This document shows, piece by piece, positions 53,756-62,272 of a stretch of 64,000 nt of DNA. The notes below the pieces were generated by a model. The model ran no database searches. It was given only the letters and a program-made list of their open reading frames with translations, and was not told the origin of the DNA. Numbering within the stretch: position 1 is the first letter of the stretch; the number at the start of each line of letters is the position of its first letter. A program made the translations under genes and the position numbers. This stretch comes from Dyadobacter luticola (lineage in GTDB: Bacteria; Bacteroidota; Bacteroidia; Cytophagales; Spirosomataceae), in assembly GCF_005860805.1 (NCBI RefSeq), contig NZ_VCEJ01000002.1:1472375-1536374 (forward strand). Direction: 5' to 3'.

Positions 53756-54148
53756 ATGGCAGCGCCCAACAGATTATATAGCGTCTTATTCAACAAATGC
53801 CCAAGATGCGGCGTCGGCGATTTTTTCATTACAAAAAGCGCCTATAACCTCCGGAATTTTGATAAAATGCACAAACATTGCCCGCATTGCGGCGAAAACC
53901 TGGTGCCCGAGCCGGGATTTTATCAGGGTGCATTGTATATGAGCTACTCTTTCTATGTAGCTTTCATGGTGATCTACTTCCTGATCTTTGTCAACTTTTT
54001 TGAAAAATACATCGACTATTTCCTGATCAGCATTATCCCGATTCTGATCATTCTTACACCGCTCTTTTACAGGCTGGCGAGACGTTCCTGGCTGGCATTA
54101 TTCATCAAACCCCTGGAAGAAAAGCATCCCGAAAACTCGGCACATTAA
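53756..54148 (+). CDS. DUF983 membrane protein with zinc-ribbon motifs
   Basis: A 130-residue protein. Two CPxCG motifs (NKCPRCGVGDFF, about residue 14; KHCPHCGENLVPEPGF, about 43) form a likely zinc ribbon. Two transmembrane helices follow (about 65-85 and 88-108), then a positively charged tail. This is the DUF983 architecture common in Bacteroidetes and alpha-proteobacteria, function unknown. Its stop codon overlaps the 3' end of the convergent AraC gene by 4 bp. Confidence 0.88.
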   Translation: MAAPNRLYSVLFNKCPRCGVGDFFITKSAYNLRNFDKMHKHCPHCGENLVPEPGFYQGALYMSYSFYVAFMVIYFLIFVNFFEKYIDYFLISIIPILIILTPLFYRLARRSWLALFIKPLEEKHPENSAH

Positions 54149-55017
54149 GCCACAGAGCGTTTTCGGAACTCTTCGGGCGTAATACCTGCTTCTTTCTTGA
54201 AGAATTTCGAAAAGTAAGAGTTATCGCTAAAATTGAGCTGATCGGAAATTTGGGAAATGGTCAGGTCCAGGTTGACGAGCAGCCTTTTTGCTTCCAGGAT
54301 AATCCGGTTCCGGATCATTTCCCCGGCCTGGATCCCGAGCCGCTCCTTGCAGATCGCATTCAAATGGTTGGGCGTCAGGTTCAGCATGGAAGCATAAGCA
54401 CCCGGCAGCCTCTGCTCGTGAAAATGGGTCTCGATCAGCTTTTTAAAATCCCTTACTACCTGACCTTTACGCCCCGCAGGCTCATTTTCTATGTCCCGTG
54501 TCCGGCTCTGTTCAATGGTCAGAAACACTTGCAGCAGCAACGCCCGGATCATATCTTCCCGCAGAAAAGATTTGCCGGCAGCCTGCTCAACCAATACTTC
54601 CAAAAGGGCTACTACCGATTTCCCAACACTGACATCAAGATCAACAACCGCATGACTTGCATCACCATCGAAGAAAGAAAAACTTTCCAGATAATCGGGC
54701 TGGTGCAGAAATGAGCGAAAGAATGTGTCGGAGAAATTGACAACATATCCATCCATCTTTCCGGCAAAATACCAGGCGTGGACCTGGCCCGGCACCATGA
54801 AATAAATCTGGTAAGGCACAACTTCAAACCGGTGAAAATCAATGGTATGATAACCGCTGCCCTCAGTGAAAAGCACCATGTGATAGAAGCTGTGGCGGTG
54901 CGGAAAAACCAGGTTCTGGTGCGCTTCCAGATAGTCGGCAAACCGGCTGACCATCATATCGTCGGACCTAAAATCTGATAGCGGGCCAATATCCAGCCGC
55001 GGAAATGTCGTCTGCAT
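54145..55017 (-). CDS. AraC-family regulator with cupin-type sensor
   Basis: A 290-residue protein: sensor domain (HQNLVFPHRHSFYHMVLFTEGSGYHTIDFHRFEV, IYFMVPGQVHAWYF) and C-terminal HTH pair (LPGAYASMLNLTPNHLNAICK ... TISQISDQLNFSDNSYFSKFF). It is monocistronic, and no obvious divergent target gene exists because the upstream spacer is a repeat cluster followed by DUF4199 on the same strand. The target is unknown. Confidence 0.88.
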   Translation of the reverse strand: MQTTFPRLDIGPLSDFRSDDMMVSRFADYLEAHQNLVFPHRHSFYHMVLFTEGSGYHTIDFHRFEVVPYQIYFMVPGQVHAWYFAGKMDGYVVNFSDTFFRSFLHQPDYLESFSFFDGDASHAVVDLDVSVGKSVVALLEVLVEQAAGKSFLREDMIRALLLQVFLTIEQSRTRDIENEPAGRKGQVVRDFKKLIETHFHEQRLPGAYASMLNLTPNHLNAICKERLGIQAGEMIRNRIILEAKRLLVNLDLTISQISDQLNFSDNSYFSKFFKKEAGITPEEFRKRSVA

Positions 55018-55034
55018 TTTCGTTTTTTAAGTGG

Positions 55035-55165
55035 TGTTGGGGCGAACCTGGATGTTGGGGCGAACCTCCTGGTTCGTTCCGCCTTTTCCAAGGCCTCCGG
55101 CCGCATTATCTTTGAACACCGGCCAGAGGCCTGTTAATAATCGGCACGAACCTGAGGTTCGCGCC
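55035..55165. repeat. Cluster of direct and inverted short repeats
   Basis: Two copies of TGTTGGGGCGAACCT at 55035-55049 and 55053-55067 form an 18-bp tandem period. Three hairpins follow. The first is CGAACC/GGTTCG (55061-55076). The second has a 12-bp stem with one mismatch (AGGCCTCCGGCC region 55091-55103 with 55120-55132). The third is CGAACCTGAGGTTCG (55147-55161). The shared GAACCT/AGGTTC units suggest a REP-like dispersed element, which also covers the 3' end of the DUF4199 gene. Confidence 0.65.
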
Positions 55166-55694
55166 AGCTTTCGTCGCGGGTGCCTTGTCGCTTTAAGATT
55201 AATGCGCAAATCAGGGATACGATGAGACCTACCGGCAAAATTTCCATATAAGTCAGCAAGGCGAAGCTGACCGGATTTTTATACATTTCCTTATAACCAT
55301 TCATTTCGTCGATTTGTGATTGCAGCTCCGCGCCCGTCACACCTTTGGCTTGCAGGCTTTTGATTTGTGCGGCGCAGAATTTATCCATGAAATCGGGCAT
55401 AAAAAAATGGAAATCGATGCCCCAGGCGATGACATACATGGTTGAAGCGATGAGCGAAATGCCCAGCCCGATCATCAGCGCCTGCCCGAATTTGATCCTA
55501 CCCTGATTATACTTATCCCGGAAATTTTTTACACCCACAAAAATCAGTGAAAACGACAGCAGCATCGAGGCATAGCCGACGATCATCCCGCTGTTCGAAT
55601 CCATTTTATCGTGCAGGAAATTCATTGAGAAAAGCATAAAAGCCGATACAATTGTCCCGGCAATCAATCCGCAGGTAAGTATTACTTTTTTCAT
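55134..55694 (-). CDS. DUF4199 membrane protein
   Basis: A 186-residue protein with about four membrane helices (VILTCGLIAGTIVSAFMLFSM, MIVGYASMLLSFSLIFVGV, FGQALMIGLGISLIASTMYVIAW, ALLTYMEILPVGLIVSLICALIL). The FRDKYNQGRIKFGQA loop is typical of DUF4199. The last ~14 residues (TRDESWREPQVRADY) are encoded by a repeat element and are probably not part of the fold. It lies 112 bp downstream of a membrane LuxR-type regulator, a pairing often seen in Bacteroidetes. Role unknown. Confidence 0.85.
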   Translation of the reverse strand: MKKVILTCGLIAGTIVSAFMLFSMNFLHDKMDSNSGMIVGYASMLLSFSLIFVGVKNFRDKYNQGRIKFGQALMIGLGISLIASTMYVIAWGIDFHFFMPDFMDKFCAAQIKSLQAKGVTGAELQSQIDEMNGYKEMYKNPVSFALLTYMEILPVGLIVSLICALILKRQGTRDESWREPQVRADY

Positions 55695-55806
55695 TTTGTT
55701 AAATGTTTTGGTAAATGTGATGCCGCAAATTTGAGTTTCAGGGCCGGTTTTCGGGTCATACTTTCGGGTGATTTTAAGCAGAAAAAGCGTTTTTCACCTA
55801 AAAGTA

Positions 55807-56310
55807 TTAAGGGATAAGGCTCAACCTCCTCGCTTTTTCGACCGCCTGGATCCTGCTTTTCACTTCCAGTTTTTCAAAAAGACGAGAAGTGTGTGTTTTA
55901 ATGGTGTTGAGGGAAACAAAAAGCCGCGACGCGATTTCCTGGTTGCTATGACCTTCGGCGATCAGCTGCAAAACTTCCAGCTCGCGCCTGCTCAGCCCGA
56001 GGCGCAGCATTTCGCTTTCGTTAAAGGTAAACTGGCCGTCGGAAACAACCCGTATTTCTTTTTCGATGACAATGGTTTCTACGCGAGGCGTGCCGATGCC
56101 CGGCGTACCGACGCCCGGCGTAATGAGTTTCAAAGCGAGCCAAATGCCGAGGCCGGTGAAAAGCAGGGCGATTGCCCCGGCGTAAATTTCAAAAGCGTGG
56201 TCGATGATGAGGAAGCGGAATTCCAGCCATTTTAACAAAAACAGCAGCAGCGCGAGGGACGCGCCGTAGAGAATTACCTGCCTGTGTCTTGTGAAGAAGC
56301 CGGTCAACAT
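55807..56310 (-). CDS. Membrane-anchored LuxR-type HTH regulator
   Basis: A 167-residue protein. Two N-terminal transmembrane helices (about 12-30 and 37-60) are joined by a short linker with a [14 protein letters not shown] repeat to a LuxR/GerE HTH (about 100-165). The HTH contains [45 protein letters not shown]. No receiver domain is present. DNA binding would occur at the membrane, unless the HTH is released. It is likely co-transcribed with the DUF4199 gene. The target is unknown. Confidence 0.85.
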   Translation of the reverse strand: MLTGFFTRHRQVILYGASLALLLFLLKWLEFRFLIIDHAFEIYAGAIALLFTGLGIWLALKLITPGVGTPGIGTPRVETIVIEKEIRVVSDGQFTFNESEMLRLGLSRRELEVLQLIAEGHSNQEIASRLFVSLNTIKTHTSRLFEKLEVKSRIQAVEKARRLSLIP

Positions 56311-56324
56311 TCGCTGGATGATCT

Positions 56325-56379
56325 GAAATTTAAGCCAGCCAAAATTAAAAATTTTTTGATGCTGGCTGGCTTAAATTTC
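56325..56379. terminator. Long inverted repeat, probable terminator or attenuator
   Basis: A perfect 17-bp inverted repeat (56325-56341 and 56363-56379; GAAATTTAAGCCAGCCA and its complement) with a 21-nt A/T-rich loop. It lies downstream of the lipoprotein gene ending at 56410 and 15 bp upstream of the LuxR-type gene start. It could end the first transcript or fold in the leader of the second. Confidence 0.65.
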
Positions 56380-56409
56380 GAAGGCGACCGGGCTGCAGTG
56401 TGGTTTAAA

Positions 56410-56784
56410 CTACTTTTTAGGATTGATAACCTGGTCCAGGCCTTTGCACATTTTCTTGATGCGCTGGTACGATGCCAGACTATTCTGCCTTTTATCGAGC
56501 TCAATTTCCAGCTTCCCCGGCGAGGCTTCGTAATCAAATTTCGTGTTGTCATCGAGCGTCGTAGTAACATCCACCGCATTATCGTAACTAATACTCGACG
56601 GCGAAATGCGGTTGTTGATATACCGCTCCACATCCCGGCTCCTGCTCCTCGGAAAAGTTGCGTTGTACCGGTAAATGTGATCATCATCCACAACTTTAAT
56701 ACTAATGTTGTCCGATTCGCGGCAGGCAACAAGACTGACAAATAAGCAAAAAGCGAAAAGAATGTTTCTAGATTTCATGGCCAT
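56410..56784 (-). CDS. Small lipoprotein of unknown function
   Basis: A 124-residue protein with lipoprotein signal (ILFAFCLFVSLVAC, then RESDNISIKV). The mature part is charged, with FPRSRSRDVERYINNRISPSS and a C-terminal helix (DKRQNSLASYQRIKKMCKGLDQV). A start two codons downstream (MKSRN) is equally possible. No family recognised. Confidence 0.7.
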   Translation of the reverse strand: MAMKSRNILFAFCLFVSLVACRESDNISIKVVDDDHIYRYNATFPRSRSRDVERYINNRISPSSISYDNAVDVTTTLDDNTKFDYEASPGKLEIELDKRQNSLASYQRIKKMCKGLDQVINPKK

Positions 56785-56928
56785 TATTGTTTTGCAAGGT
56801 ACTATGCAATATACAGTAGCTACGTGTTGAAGTGCAGTTTGTTATACATGAGCGGGCTAATTTCGGGACGAGTAACTCTGTTTTGCCATTTATGATTAAA
56901 TTGGCATACGAACCATTATGAAAATATT

Positions 56929-58833
56929 TTGAAAAAGACGCTGCTCCACTTCATCTTCTGCCTGGCGATTTTCACATCGGCATCCACCTTCGCCCAAACC
57001 AAAATCAACCAGGATTCCCTTTACATCCGCGAACATTATGATAAAATCGAGCGGATGATACCGATGCGGGATGGCGTGAAACTGTTCACTTCGATCTACA
57101 TTCCGAAGGACATTTCGGCAGCTAAAACGTATCCAATCATGCTCAACCGGACGCCGTACAGCGTCGCGCCTTACGGAGAGACAGTGTTTAAACCGCTGAT
57201 CGGGCCGAGTATGTTTTTCGCGAAGGAGGGCTACATTGTTGTTTATCAGGATGTGAGGGGTAAGTATATGTCGGAGGGTGATTTTGAAGCCTACCGCCCT
57301 TTTATTCCAAATAAAAAAGGGAACAAGGATATTGACGAAAGTTCAGACACCTACGATACCATTGAGTGGCTGATCAAAAATCTTGAAGGAAATAATGGAA
57401 AAGTAGGTACCTGGGGTATTTCGGCGCCTGGCTATTATACCACGATGACAAATGTGGAAGCGCATCCCGCATTGAAAGCTTCATCACCACAAGCTCCTGT
57501 AACCGATTGGTTTATGGGCGACGACCGCCACCATAATGGTGCATTTTTCCTGATGGGTACCTTTGCGTTTCTGTCTTCTTATGGCGCGCCGAGGCCGGTT
57601 CCAACTCCCACGGGTACGCCGCAGTTTTCTGCTTACGGGACGCCCGATTCCTATGAATTTTACAAAAATCTCGGTCCGCTGAAAAATGTAAACGAGAAAA
57701 TTTTTCATGGCGAAAACCGCATCTGGAACCAGATGATGGAAAATGAAACTTACAACGATTTCTGGAAAGCGCGTACGCCGGTGCCACATTTGAAGAACAT
57801 TAAGCCTGCGGTAATGGTGGTCGGCGGCTGGTTTGATCAGGAAGATTTGTACGGACCGCTGAAAACCTACCAGGGCATTGAAAACAACAAACCGAAATCG
57901 CCGAACCTGCTGGTGATGGGTCCTTGGATTCACGGCGGCTGGGCGCGCGGGCTGGGCGAATATCTGGGCAACATTCGTTTTGGTTCTCAAACAAGCCTTT
58001 TTTACCAGAGGGACATTGAATTTCCATTCTTCAACCATTACCTGAAAGGCACCGCCGACCCGGCCTTGCCGAAAGCGATGATCTTCGAAACCGGCGCAAA
58101 TGAGTGGAGACAGTACGACCAGTGGCCGCCTAAAAATACGGTCGAAAAAAAGCTGTATATGCATCCCGACGGCACATTATCCTTCTCACCCACAATGACA
58201 ACCATGCAAGTCGGCGCTAAACCAGATTTCAAAGAATACACCAGCGATCCGGCCAAACCGGTACCATATACTTCCGAAATCCGCATCATCCGCGGCAGCG
58301 ATTTTATGTATGAAGACCAGCGGTTTGCGGCTACCCGCCCGGATGTCCTGGTCTTTCAGTCGGAAATTTTGAAAGAAGATGTGACAATTTCGGGTAATGT
58401 TTTTGCCGATCTGTTTGTATCGACCACCGGCACGGACGCGGACTTTGTGGTGAAACTGATCGATGTTTATCCCGGCGACGCCCCGAACGACAGCCCGATT
58501 AACAAGAATATGAAAATGGGTGGTTTTCAGCTGCTTATTCGCGGGGAAGTGATGCGTTCGAAGTTTAGAAAAAGCTTTTCCAAGCCGGAAGCGATGGTAC
58601 CCGGAAAAATCGAAAACGTAAAATTCGATATGCAGGATGCGGCGCACCGGTTCAAAAGGGGGCACAAGATCATGATCCAGGTGCAAAGTTCCTGGTTTCC
58701 GCTGGTCGATCGTAACCCGCAGAAATTCGTCAACATTTATAAAGCTTCCGAATCGGATTTTCAGGCTGCGCAACACCGGGTTTACCTTTCAGGAAATAGC
58801 TCCTCTTATGTCGGCGTGCGGGTGGTGGAGTAG
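56929..58833 (+). CDS. CocE/NonD-family hydrolase (X-Pro dipeptidyl-peptidase S15-like)
   Basis: A 634-residue exported enzyme with signal peptide (KKTLLHFIFCLAIFTSASTFAQ). The hydrolase domain has RDGVKLFTSIYIPKD, VVYQDVRGKYMSEGDFE, nucleophile elbow GTWGISAPGYYTT (Ser165), an acidic segment near VVGGWFDQEDLYGP and GPWIHGGWARG (His). A C-terminal jelly-roll contains DVTISGNVFADLFVSTTGTDADF. Family members cleave esters, amides or acyl-amino acid bonds. The only in-frame start is TTG at 56929. An out-of-frame ATG at 56918 would be in frame if one T were missing from the run at 56927-56930. Confidence 0.88.
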   Translation: MKKTLLHFIFCLAIFTSASTFAQTKINQDSLYIREHYDKIERMIPMRDGVKLFTSIYIPKDISAAKTYPIMLNRTPYSVAPYGETVFKPLIGPSMFFAKEGYIVVYQDVRGKYMSEGDFEAYRPFIPNKKGNKDIDESSDTYDTIEWLIKNLEGNNGKVGTWGISAPGYYTTMTNVEAHPALKASSPQAPVTDWFMGDDRHHNGAFFLMGTFAFLSSYGAPRPVPTPTGTPQFSAYGTPDSYEFYKNLGPLKNVNEKIFHGENRIWNQMMENETYNDFWKARTPVPHLKNIKPAVMVVGGWFDQEDLYGPLKTYQGIENNKPKSPNLLVMGPWIHGGWARGLGEYLGNIRFGSQTSLFYQRDIEFPFFNHYLKGTADPALPKAMIFETGANEWRQYDQWPPKNTVEKKLYMHPDGTLSFSPTMTTMQVGAKPDFKEYTSDPAKPVPYTSEIRIIRGSDFMYEDQRFAATRPDVLVFQSEILKEDVTISGNVFADLFVSTTGTDADFVVKLIDVYPGDAPNDSPINKNMKMGGFQLLIRGEVMRSKFRKSFSKPEAMVPGKIENVKFDMQDAAHRFKRGHKIMIQVQSSWFPLVDRNPQKFVNIYKASESDFQAAQHRVYLSGNSSSYVGVRVVE

Positions 58834-58834
58834 C

Positions 58835-60172
58835 TTACAGCTTGTACTCGTCGATTTTGCGGTAGAGGGTAGCAATGCCAATTTCGAGCAGCCGCGCGGC
58901 TTCTGCCTTGTTGCCTTTGGTGTAGTTCAGGATTTTTTGCAAATGCAGCTTTTCGGCGCTGGCGAGGGAAAACGCAGACAGGTTTTTTGAATTTCCATTT
59001 GAAATTTGCAGCAGCTCAAATGGCAGGCTTTCCACATTCAGCTCTTCGCCATCGGTCAGGATCACGCTTCGCTCGATCACATTTTTCAGCTCCCGGATGT
59101 TACCATTCCAGGCATAATGTTCCAACGCAGCAATAAAATCCCGGGAAAGTGACTTGATCTTTTTATTGGCCTTTAATGCAAAACGTGTTGCAAATTCGGT
59201 AGCGAGCGGACCGATATCCTCTACCCTTTCCCGCAAAGCCGGAATCGTGATCTGAAAAACCGAAAGCCGGTAAAACAGGTCGCTGCGAAAATCACCGGAA
59301 GCGATTTCTTTTTGCAGATCGCGGTTTGTGGCCGCTATAATCCTGACATTCACTTTGGTAGGAACCGTCTCGCCGATTTTGATAAATTCGCCGGTTTCCA
59401 ACACACGCAGCAATTTCGCCTGTAACTCCGATGCCAGCTCGCCGATTTCGTCCAGAAAAATGGTACCGGAATTAGCCTCCTCGAACAGCCCTTTTTTGTC
59501 GCGGATCGCGCCGGTAAATGCGCCGGCTTTGTGGCCGAACATTTCACTTTCCAGCAAATCTTTCCCGAATGCCGAACAGTTGATCGCAACAAATGACTTT
59601 TTGGCCCGCGGGCTGGCCTGGTGGATGGATTGGGCAAAAACCTCTTTGCCAGTGCCGGTTTCGCCCAGCAAAAGCACCGTGGTATCGGTGGGCGCTACAC
59701 GCCTGGCAAGTTCAATGCTGGCCGTAATGTTCCTCGATTTGCCAATGATCGAATGGAAAGAATATTTATCACTTACCTGTTTTTCAAGCTTTTGGACACG
59801 CTTGTTCAGCTCGGCTTTTTCGAGTGCGCGGTAAATCAGCGGAATGATCTTATTGTTGTCGTCACCTTTGGTAATATAATCGAAGGCGCCGCTTTTGATC
59901 GCCTGCACGCCGTCGGGGATGTTACCGTAGGCCGTGAGCAGGATCACTTCCAGCAAAGGATATTTCTCGCGGAGCGTTTTTACAAACTCAACCCCGTTTC
60001 CGTCAGGCAATTTTACGTCGCAAAGTACTACGTCAATGTCCGACTGGTCAAGCTTTCTGACAGCCGATTTGAGATCTCCGGCTTCAAGCACTTCGAAACC
60101 TTCAAGTTTAATGATCCGCGCGAGCAGCCCTCTCAGCTTTTCCTCATCGTCGATAATCAGGATTTTATTCAT
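58835..60172 (-). CDS. NtrC-family sigma-54-dependent response regulator
   Basis: A 445-residue protein. The receiver (1-120) has phospho-Asp52 in VVLCDVKLPDGNG. The AAA+ domain has Walker A GETGTGKEVFAQSIH, the sigma-54-contacting GAFTGA loop (GHKAGAFTGAIRDKKG), GTIFLDEIGEL and an arginine-finger region. A Fis-type HTH ends the protein (KAEAARLLEIGIATLYRKIDEY). It activates RpoN promoters. The ATG at 60172 is used, as upstream codons to 60214 do not fit a receiver. No cognate kinase is adjacent; only a lone receiver gene is, 14 bp upstream. Confidence 0.92.
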   Translation of the reverse strand: MNKILIIDDEEKLRGLLARIIKLEGFEVLEAGDLKSAVRKLDQSDIDVVLCDVKLPDGNGVEFVKTLREKYPLLEVILLTAYGNIPDGVQAIKSGAFDYITKGDDNNKIIPLIYRALEKAELNKRVQKLEKQVSDKYSFHSIIGKSRNITASIELARRVAPTDTTVLLLGETGTGKEVFAQSIHQASPRAKKSFVAINCSAFGKDLLESEMFGHKAGAFTGAIRDKKGLFEEANSGTIFLDEIGELASELQAKLLRVLETGEFIKIGETVPTKVNVRIIAATNRDLQKEIASGDFRSDLFYRLSVFQITIPALRERVEDIGPLATEFATRFALKANKKIKSLSRDFIAALEHYAWNGNIRELKNVIERSVILTDGEELNVESLPFELLQISNGNSKNLSAFSLASAEKLHLQKILNYTKGNKAEAARLLEIGIATLYRKIDEYKL

Positions 60173-60186
60173 CAATGACTGATTCG

Positions 60187-60609
60187 CTACGTACGGTTGG
60201 GGTGCAGGCAGCATTGCCAGTAATCGTAGATAATTTTGACGCGTCTTTTCAGCTCGTCAAAACTGCTTTCTTTCTTGAAAAAACCTTGTATAGTAGAATC
60301 GTACGCGGCTTCGATGACCATTGGATTGTCCGCTGTGCTCAGGAAAACGAAGGGGATGGATTTTTTTCTGAGGTAATCATTCTGGTCGATGCGGCCCCTG
60401 AGTTCCAGGCCGTTCATGATGGGCATGTTAATATCGCAGATGATCAGAAAAGGTTGTTCATTGGTTGTTTCGAGGTGCAGCAGCGCTTCCAGTCCATTCC
60501 CGAAAAAAAGCAGCTTGTTTGGGATCTCCAATTCTTCTATGACGCTCCTGACTAAAAACTGGTCGTCCGCATCGTCCTCAATACAAATGATCGGCCCCTT
60601 TATCGACAT
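60187..60609 (-). CDS. Single-domain response regulator
   Basis: A 140-residue lone receiver: IICIEDDADDQFLVRSVIEEL, phospho-acceptor Asp in FLIICDINMPIMNGLELRG, a Ser/Thr at VFLSTAD and a KESSFDELKRR end. This is the Rcp1-like receiver subtype common in Cytophagales. It is 14 bp upstream of the sigma-54 activator and probably co-transcribed, suggesting a relay or a shared kinase. Confidence 0.9.
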   Translation of the reverse strand: MSIKGPIICIEDDADDQFLVRSVIEELEIPNKLLFFGNGLEALLHLETTNEQPFLIICDINMPIMNGLELRGRIDQNDYLRKKSIPFVFLSTADNPMVIEAAYDSTIQGFFKKESSFDELKRRVKIIYDYWQCCLHPNRT

Positions 60610-60746
60610 TCCTAAACTTGTTAAGTATAACCAGGGGCAAATATCGCACTATTTACGTCCAATAACAATCCGTAAAATTTTGAAGAAAATCCGTTTCGCG
60701 TAGGTTTTACTCCTTTTTGCGTAGGCACCCTGCTGCTGCTGCGGGC

Positions 60747-60754
60747 TACTTTTG
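60747..60754 (+). promoter_or_regulatory. Candidate -7 box TACTTTTG for the YceI gene
   Basis: Exact TAnnTTTG match 37 bp before the start codon. A TTTTTG lies 27 bp farther upstream, too distant for a standard -33. Confidence 0.45.
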
Positions 60755-60791
60755 CATTGAAATTATTAGCCACGTCAAATAAAATAGCAAG

Positions 60792-61436
60792 ATGAAAATG
60801 TTAAAATCTATGATGAGAACAGGTCAGATCGGTGCAATGCTCGCAGTATCGGTAAGTGTATGGAATTGCACCGATCACGCACCTGATACGGCCAACTATA
60901 AGCTGAACGACGCTGTTTCGGTAGCAGAGTGGAAGGGTTACCTGAAAACCGGGTACTTTAACGAAGGGTCTATCACAGTGAAAAGTGAAAGTCTTGTTAT
61001 CCGCGACGGCCAGGTAAAAAGCGGTTCTTTTACGATCCCGGTTTCATCGATCCTCAATTTTAATCTGCCTACGGACGAGTTGAAGCACCAGCTCGTACAC
61101 CACTTGCAGAGCCCCGATTTCTTCAACATGGCTTTGCATCCCGATGTCAAGTTTGAGATCAGCAACGTGTCGCCTTTTTCCGGAACAGGTGAAAATGTGG
61201 TTCCTGGCGCCAATTTTCAAGTGACCGGCAATTTAACAATGTTAGGGAAGACCAATTTGATCGTATTTGCGGCGAAAATCGATCTGATCGGGGACGACTT
61301 CAAACTAGAAGCCCTCGCCCCGATCGACCGCACCAAATGGGGCATGAACTATGCCACCGAGTCAAACCTGCCGGACGATGCATCGATCAAGCCCGTCATT
61401 GATGTGCATCTGAAGTTGAGTGGGAAAAAGTTGTAA
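60792..61436 (+). CDS. YceI-family lipoprotein
   Basis: A 214-residue protein with signal ending VSVWNC, so probably a lipoprotein, unlike the soluble periplasmic E. coli YceI. The lipocalin-like domain shows SVAEWKGYLKTGYFNEGSITV, FTIPVSSILNFNLPTDELKHQLVHHLQSPDFF and DVKFEISNVSPF. YceI proteins bind long isoprenoid-like lipids. Single gene with a plausible -7 box and a downstream hairpin. Confidence 0.88.
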   Translation: MKMLKSMMRTGQIGAMLAVSVSVWNCTDHAPDTANYKLNDAVSVAEWKGYLKTGYFNEGSITVKSESLVIRDGQVKSGSFTIPVSSILNFNLPTDELKHQLVHHLQSPDFFNMALHPDVKFEISNVSPFSGTGENVVPGANFQVTGNLTMLGKTNLIVFAAKIDLIGDDFKLEALAPIDRTKWGMNYATESNLPDDASIKPVIDVHLKLSGKKL

Positions 61437-61446
61437 CACCTGTCAT

Positions 61447-61470
61447 GCTGAGCGGATCGAGCCGCTCAGC
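61447..61470. terminator. Hairpin between convergent genes, TGAGCGGA repeat family
   Basis: Perfect 9-bp stem GCTGAGCGG / CCGCTCAGC with an ATCGAG loop, between the YceI and SDR genes. There is no T-run. Its core resembles the palindromic repeat at 1491-1520. Confidence 0.6.
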
Positions 61471-61479
61471 CTAACTTGT

Positions 61480-62244
61480 TTACAGATTCATCCCACCCGA
61501 CGCTTCAATCCTTTGCGCATTTACCCACCCGGCTTCCGGGGAACAAAGAAACGCTACGACGCCGCCAATATCATCGGGACGACCGACGCGGCCCAGGGCG
61601 GTGATTGAATTCATGTGATCTTCCAGGCCTGGTACGCCTTCGAAAGAGCCTTTGGTGAAATCGGTGTGAATGATGCCGGGCGCTACAACATTAGCAGTAA
61701 TGCCGCGGGAGCCGAGTTCTTTGGCGAGGTAGCGGGTCAATGTTTCGATCGCACCTTTCATCGAGGCGTAGGCCGCGTATCCCGGCGTCGAAAATCTGGC
61801 TAAACCAGTGGACAGGTTGACGATCCGTCCCCCATCGGCAATGAGTGGTAACGCTTTCTGTGTGAGGAAGAAAACACCTTTGAAGTGAATGTTCATCAGT
61901 TCATCAAACGCTTCTTCCGGTGTGTCCTGAAATGCGTAATACTTCCCGATCCCGGCATTATTGATCAGAAAATCGAAGGTATCCCTGCCCCATTTTTCTT
62001 TCAAAATGCCAGACAGGTTCGTCAGAAATGCGTCAAAAGATTTGGTGTCGGATGTGTCGAGCTGCACAGAAACCGCTTTTCTGCCCATCGCTTCAATTTC
62101 GGCGACAACTCCGTTGGCTTCTGCTTCTTTGCTGCGGTATACGACAATGATATCGGTACCTTTTCCGGCGAGCGTCAAAGCCATATTTTTTCCCAGGCCG
62201 CGGCTGGATCCGGTGATGAGTGCGATTTTGTTACTTGATTCCAT
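61480..62244 (-). CDS. Short-chain dehydrogenase/reductase (SDR)
   Basis: A 254-residue classical SDR: cofactor motif TGSSRGLGKNMAL (TGxxxGxG), NNAG in FLINNAGIGKYY, a catalytic Ser region at IVNLSTG and YAAYASMKGAIETL (YxxxK). The C-terminus WVNAQRIEASGGMNL is typical. The ATG at 62244 (MESSNK) is used because the residues up to 62301 lie beyond the promoter box. Substrate unknown. It is probably regulated by the AraC gene 93 bp upstream on the same strand, which in many genomes accompanies such an SDR. Confidence 0.9.
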   Translation of the reverse strand: MESSNKIALITGSSRGLGKNMALTLAGKGTDIIVVYRSKEAEANGVVAEIEAMGRKAVSVQLDTSDTKSFDAFLTNLSGILKEKWGRDTFDFLINNAGIGKYYAFQDTPEEAFDELMNIHFKGVFFLTQKALPLIADGGRIVNLSTGLARFSTPGYAAYASMKGAIETLTRYLAKELGSRGITANVVAPGIIHTDFTKGSFEGVPGLEDHMNSITALGRVGRPDDIGGVVAFLCSPEAGWVNAQRIEASGGMNL

Positions 62245-62272
62245 CTTTTTTGTTTGTTTAAAATTGATAGAA

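Noticed and set aside
55027..55225. Short frames on both strands over the repeat cluster
   Set aside because: They simply translate the repeats and overlap a DUF4199 gene end.
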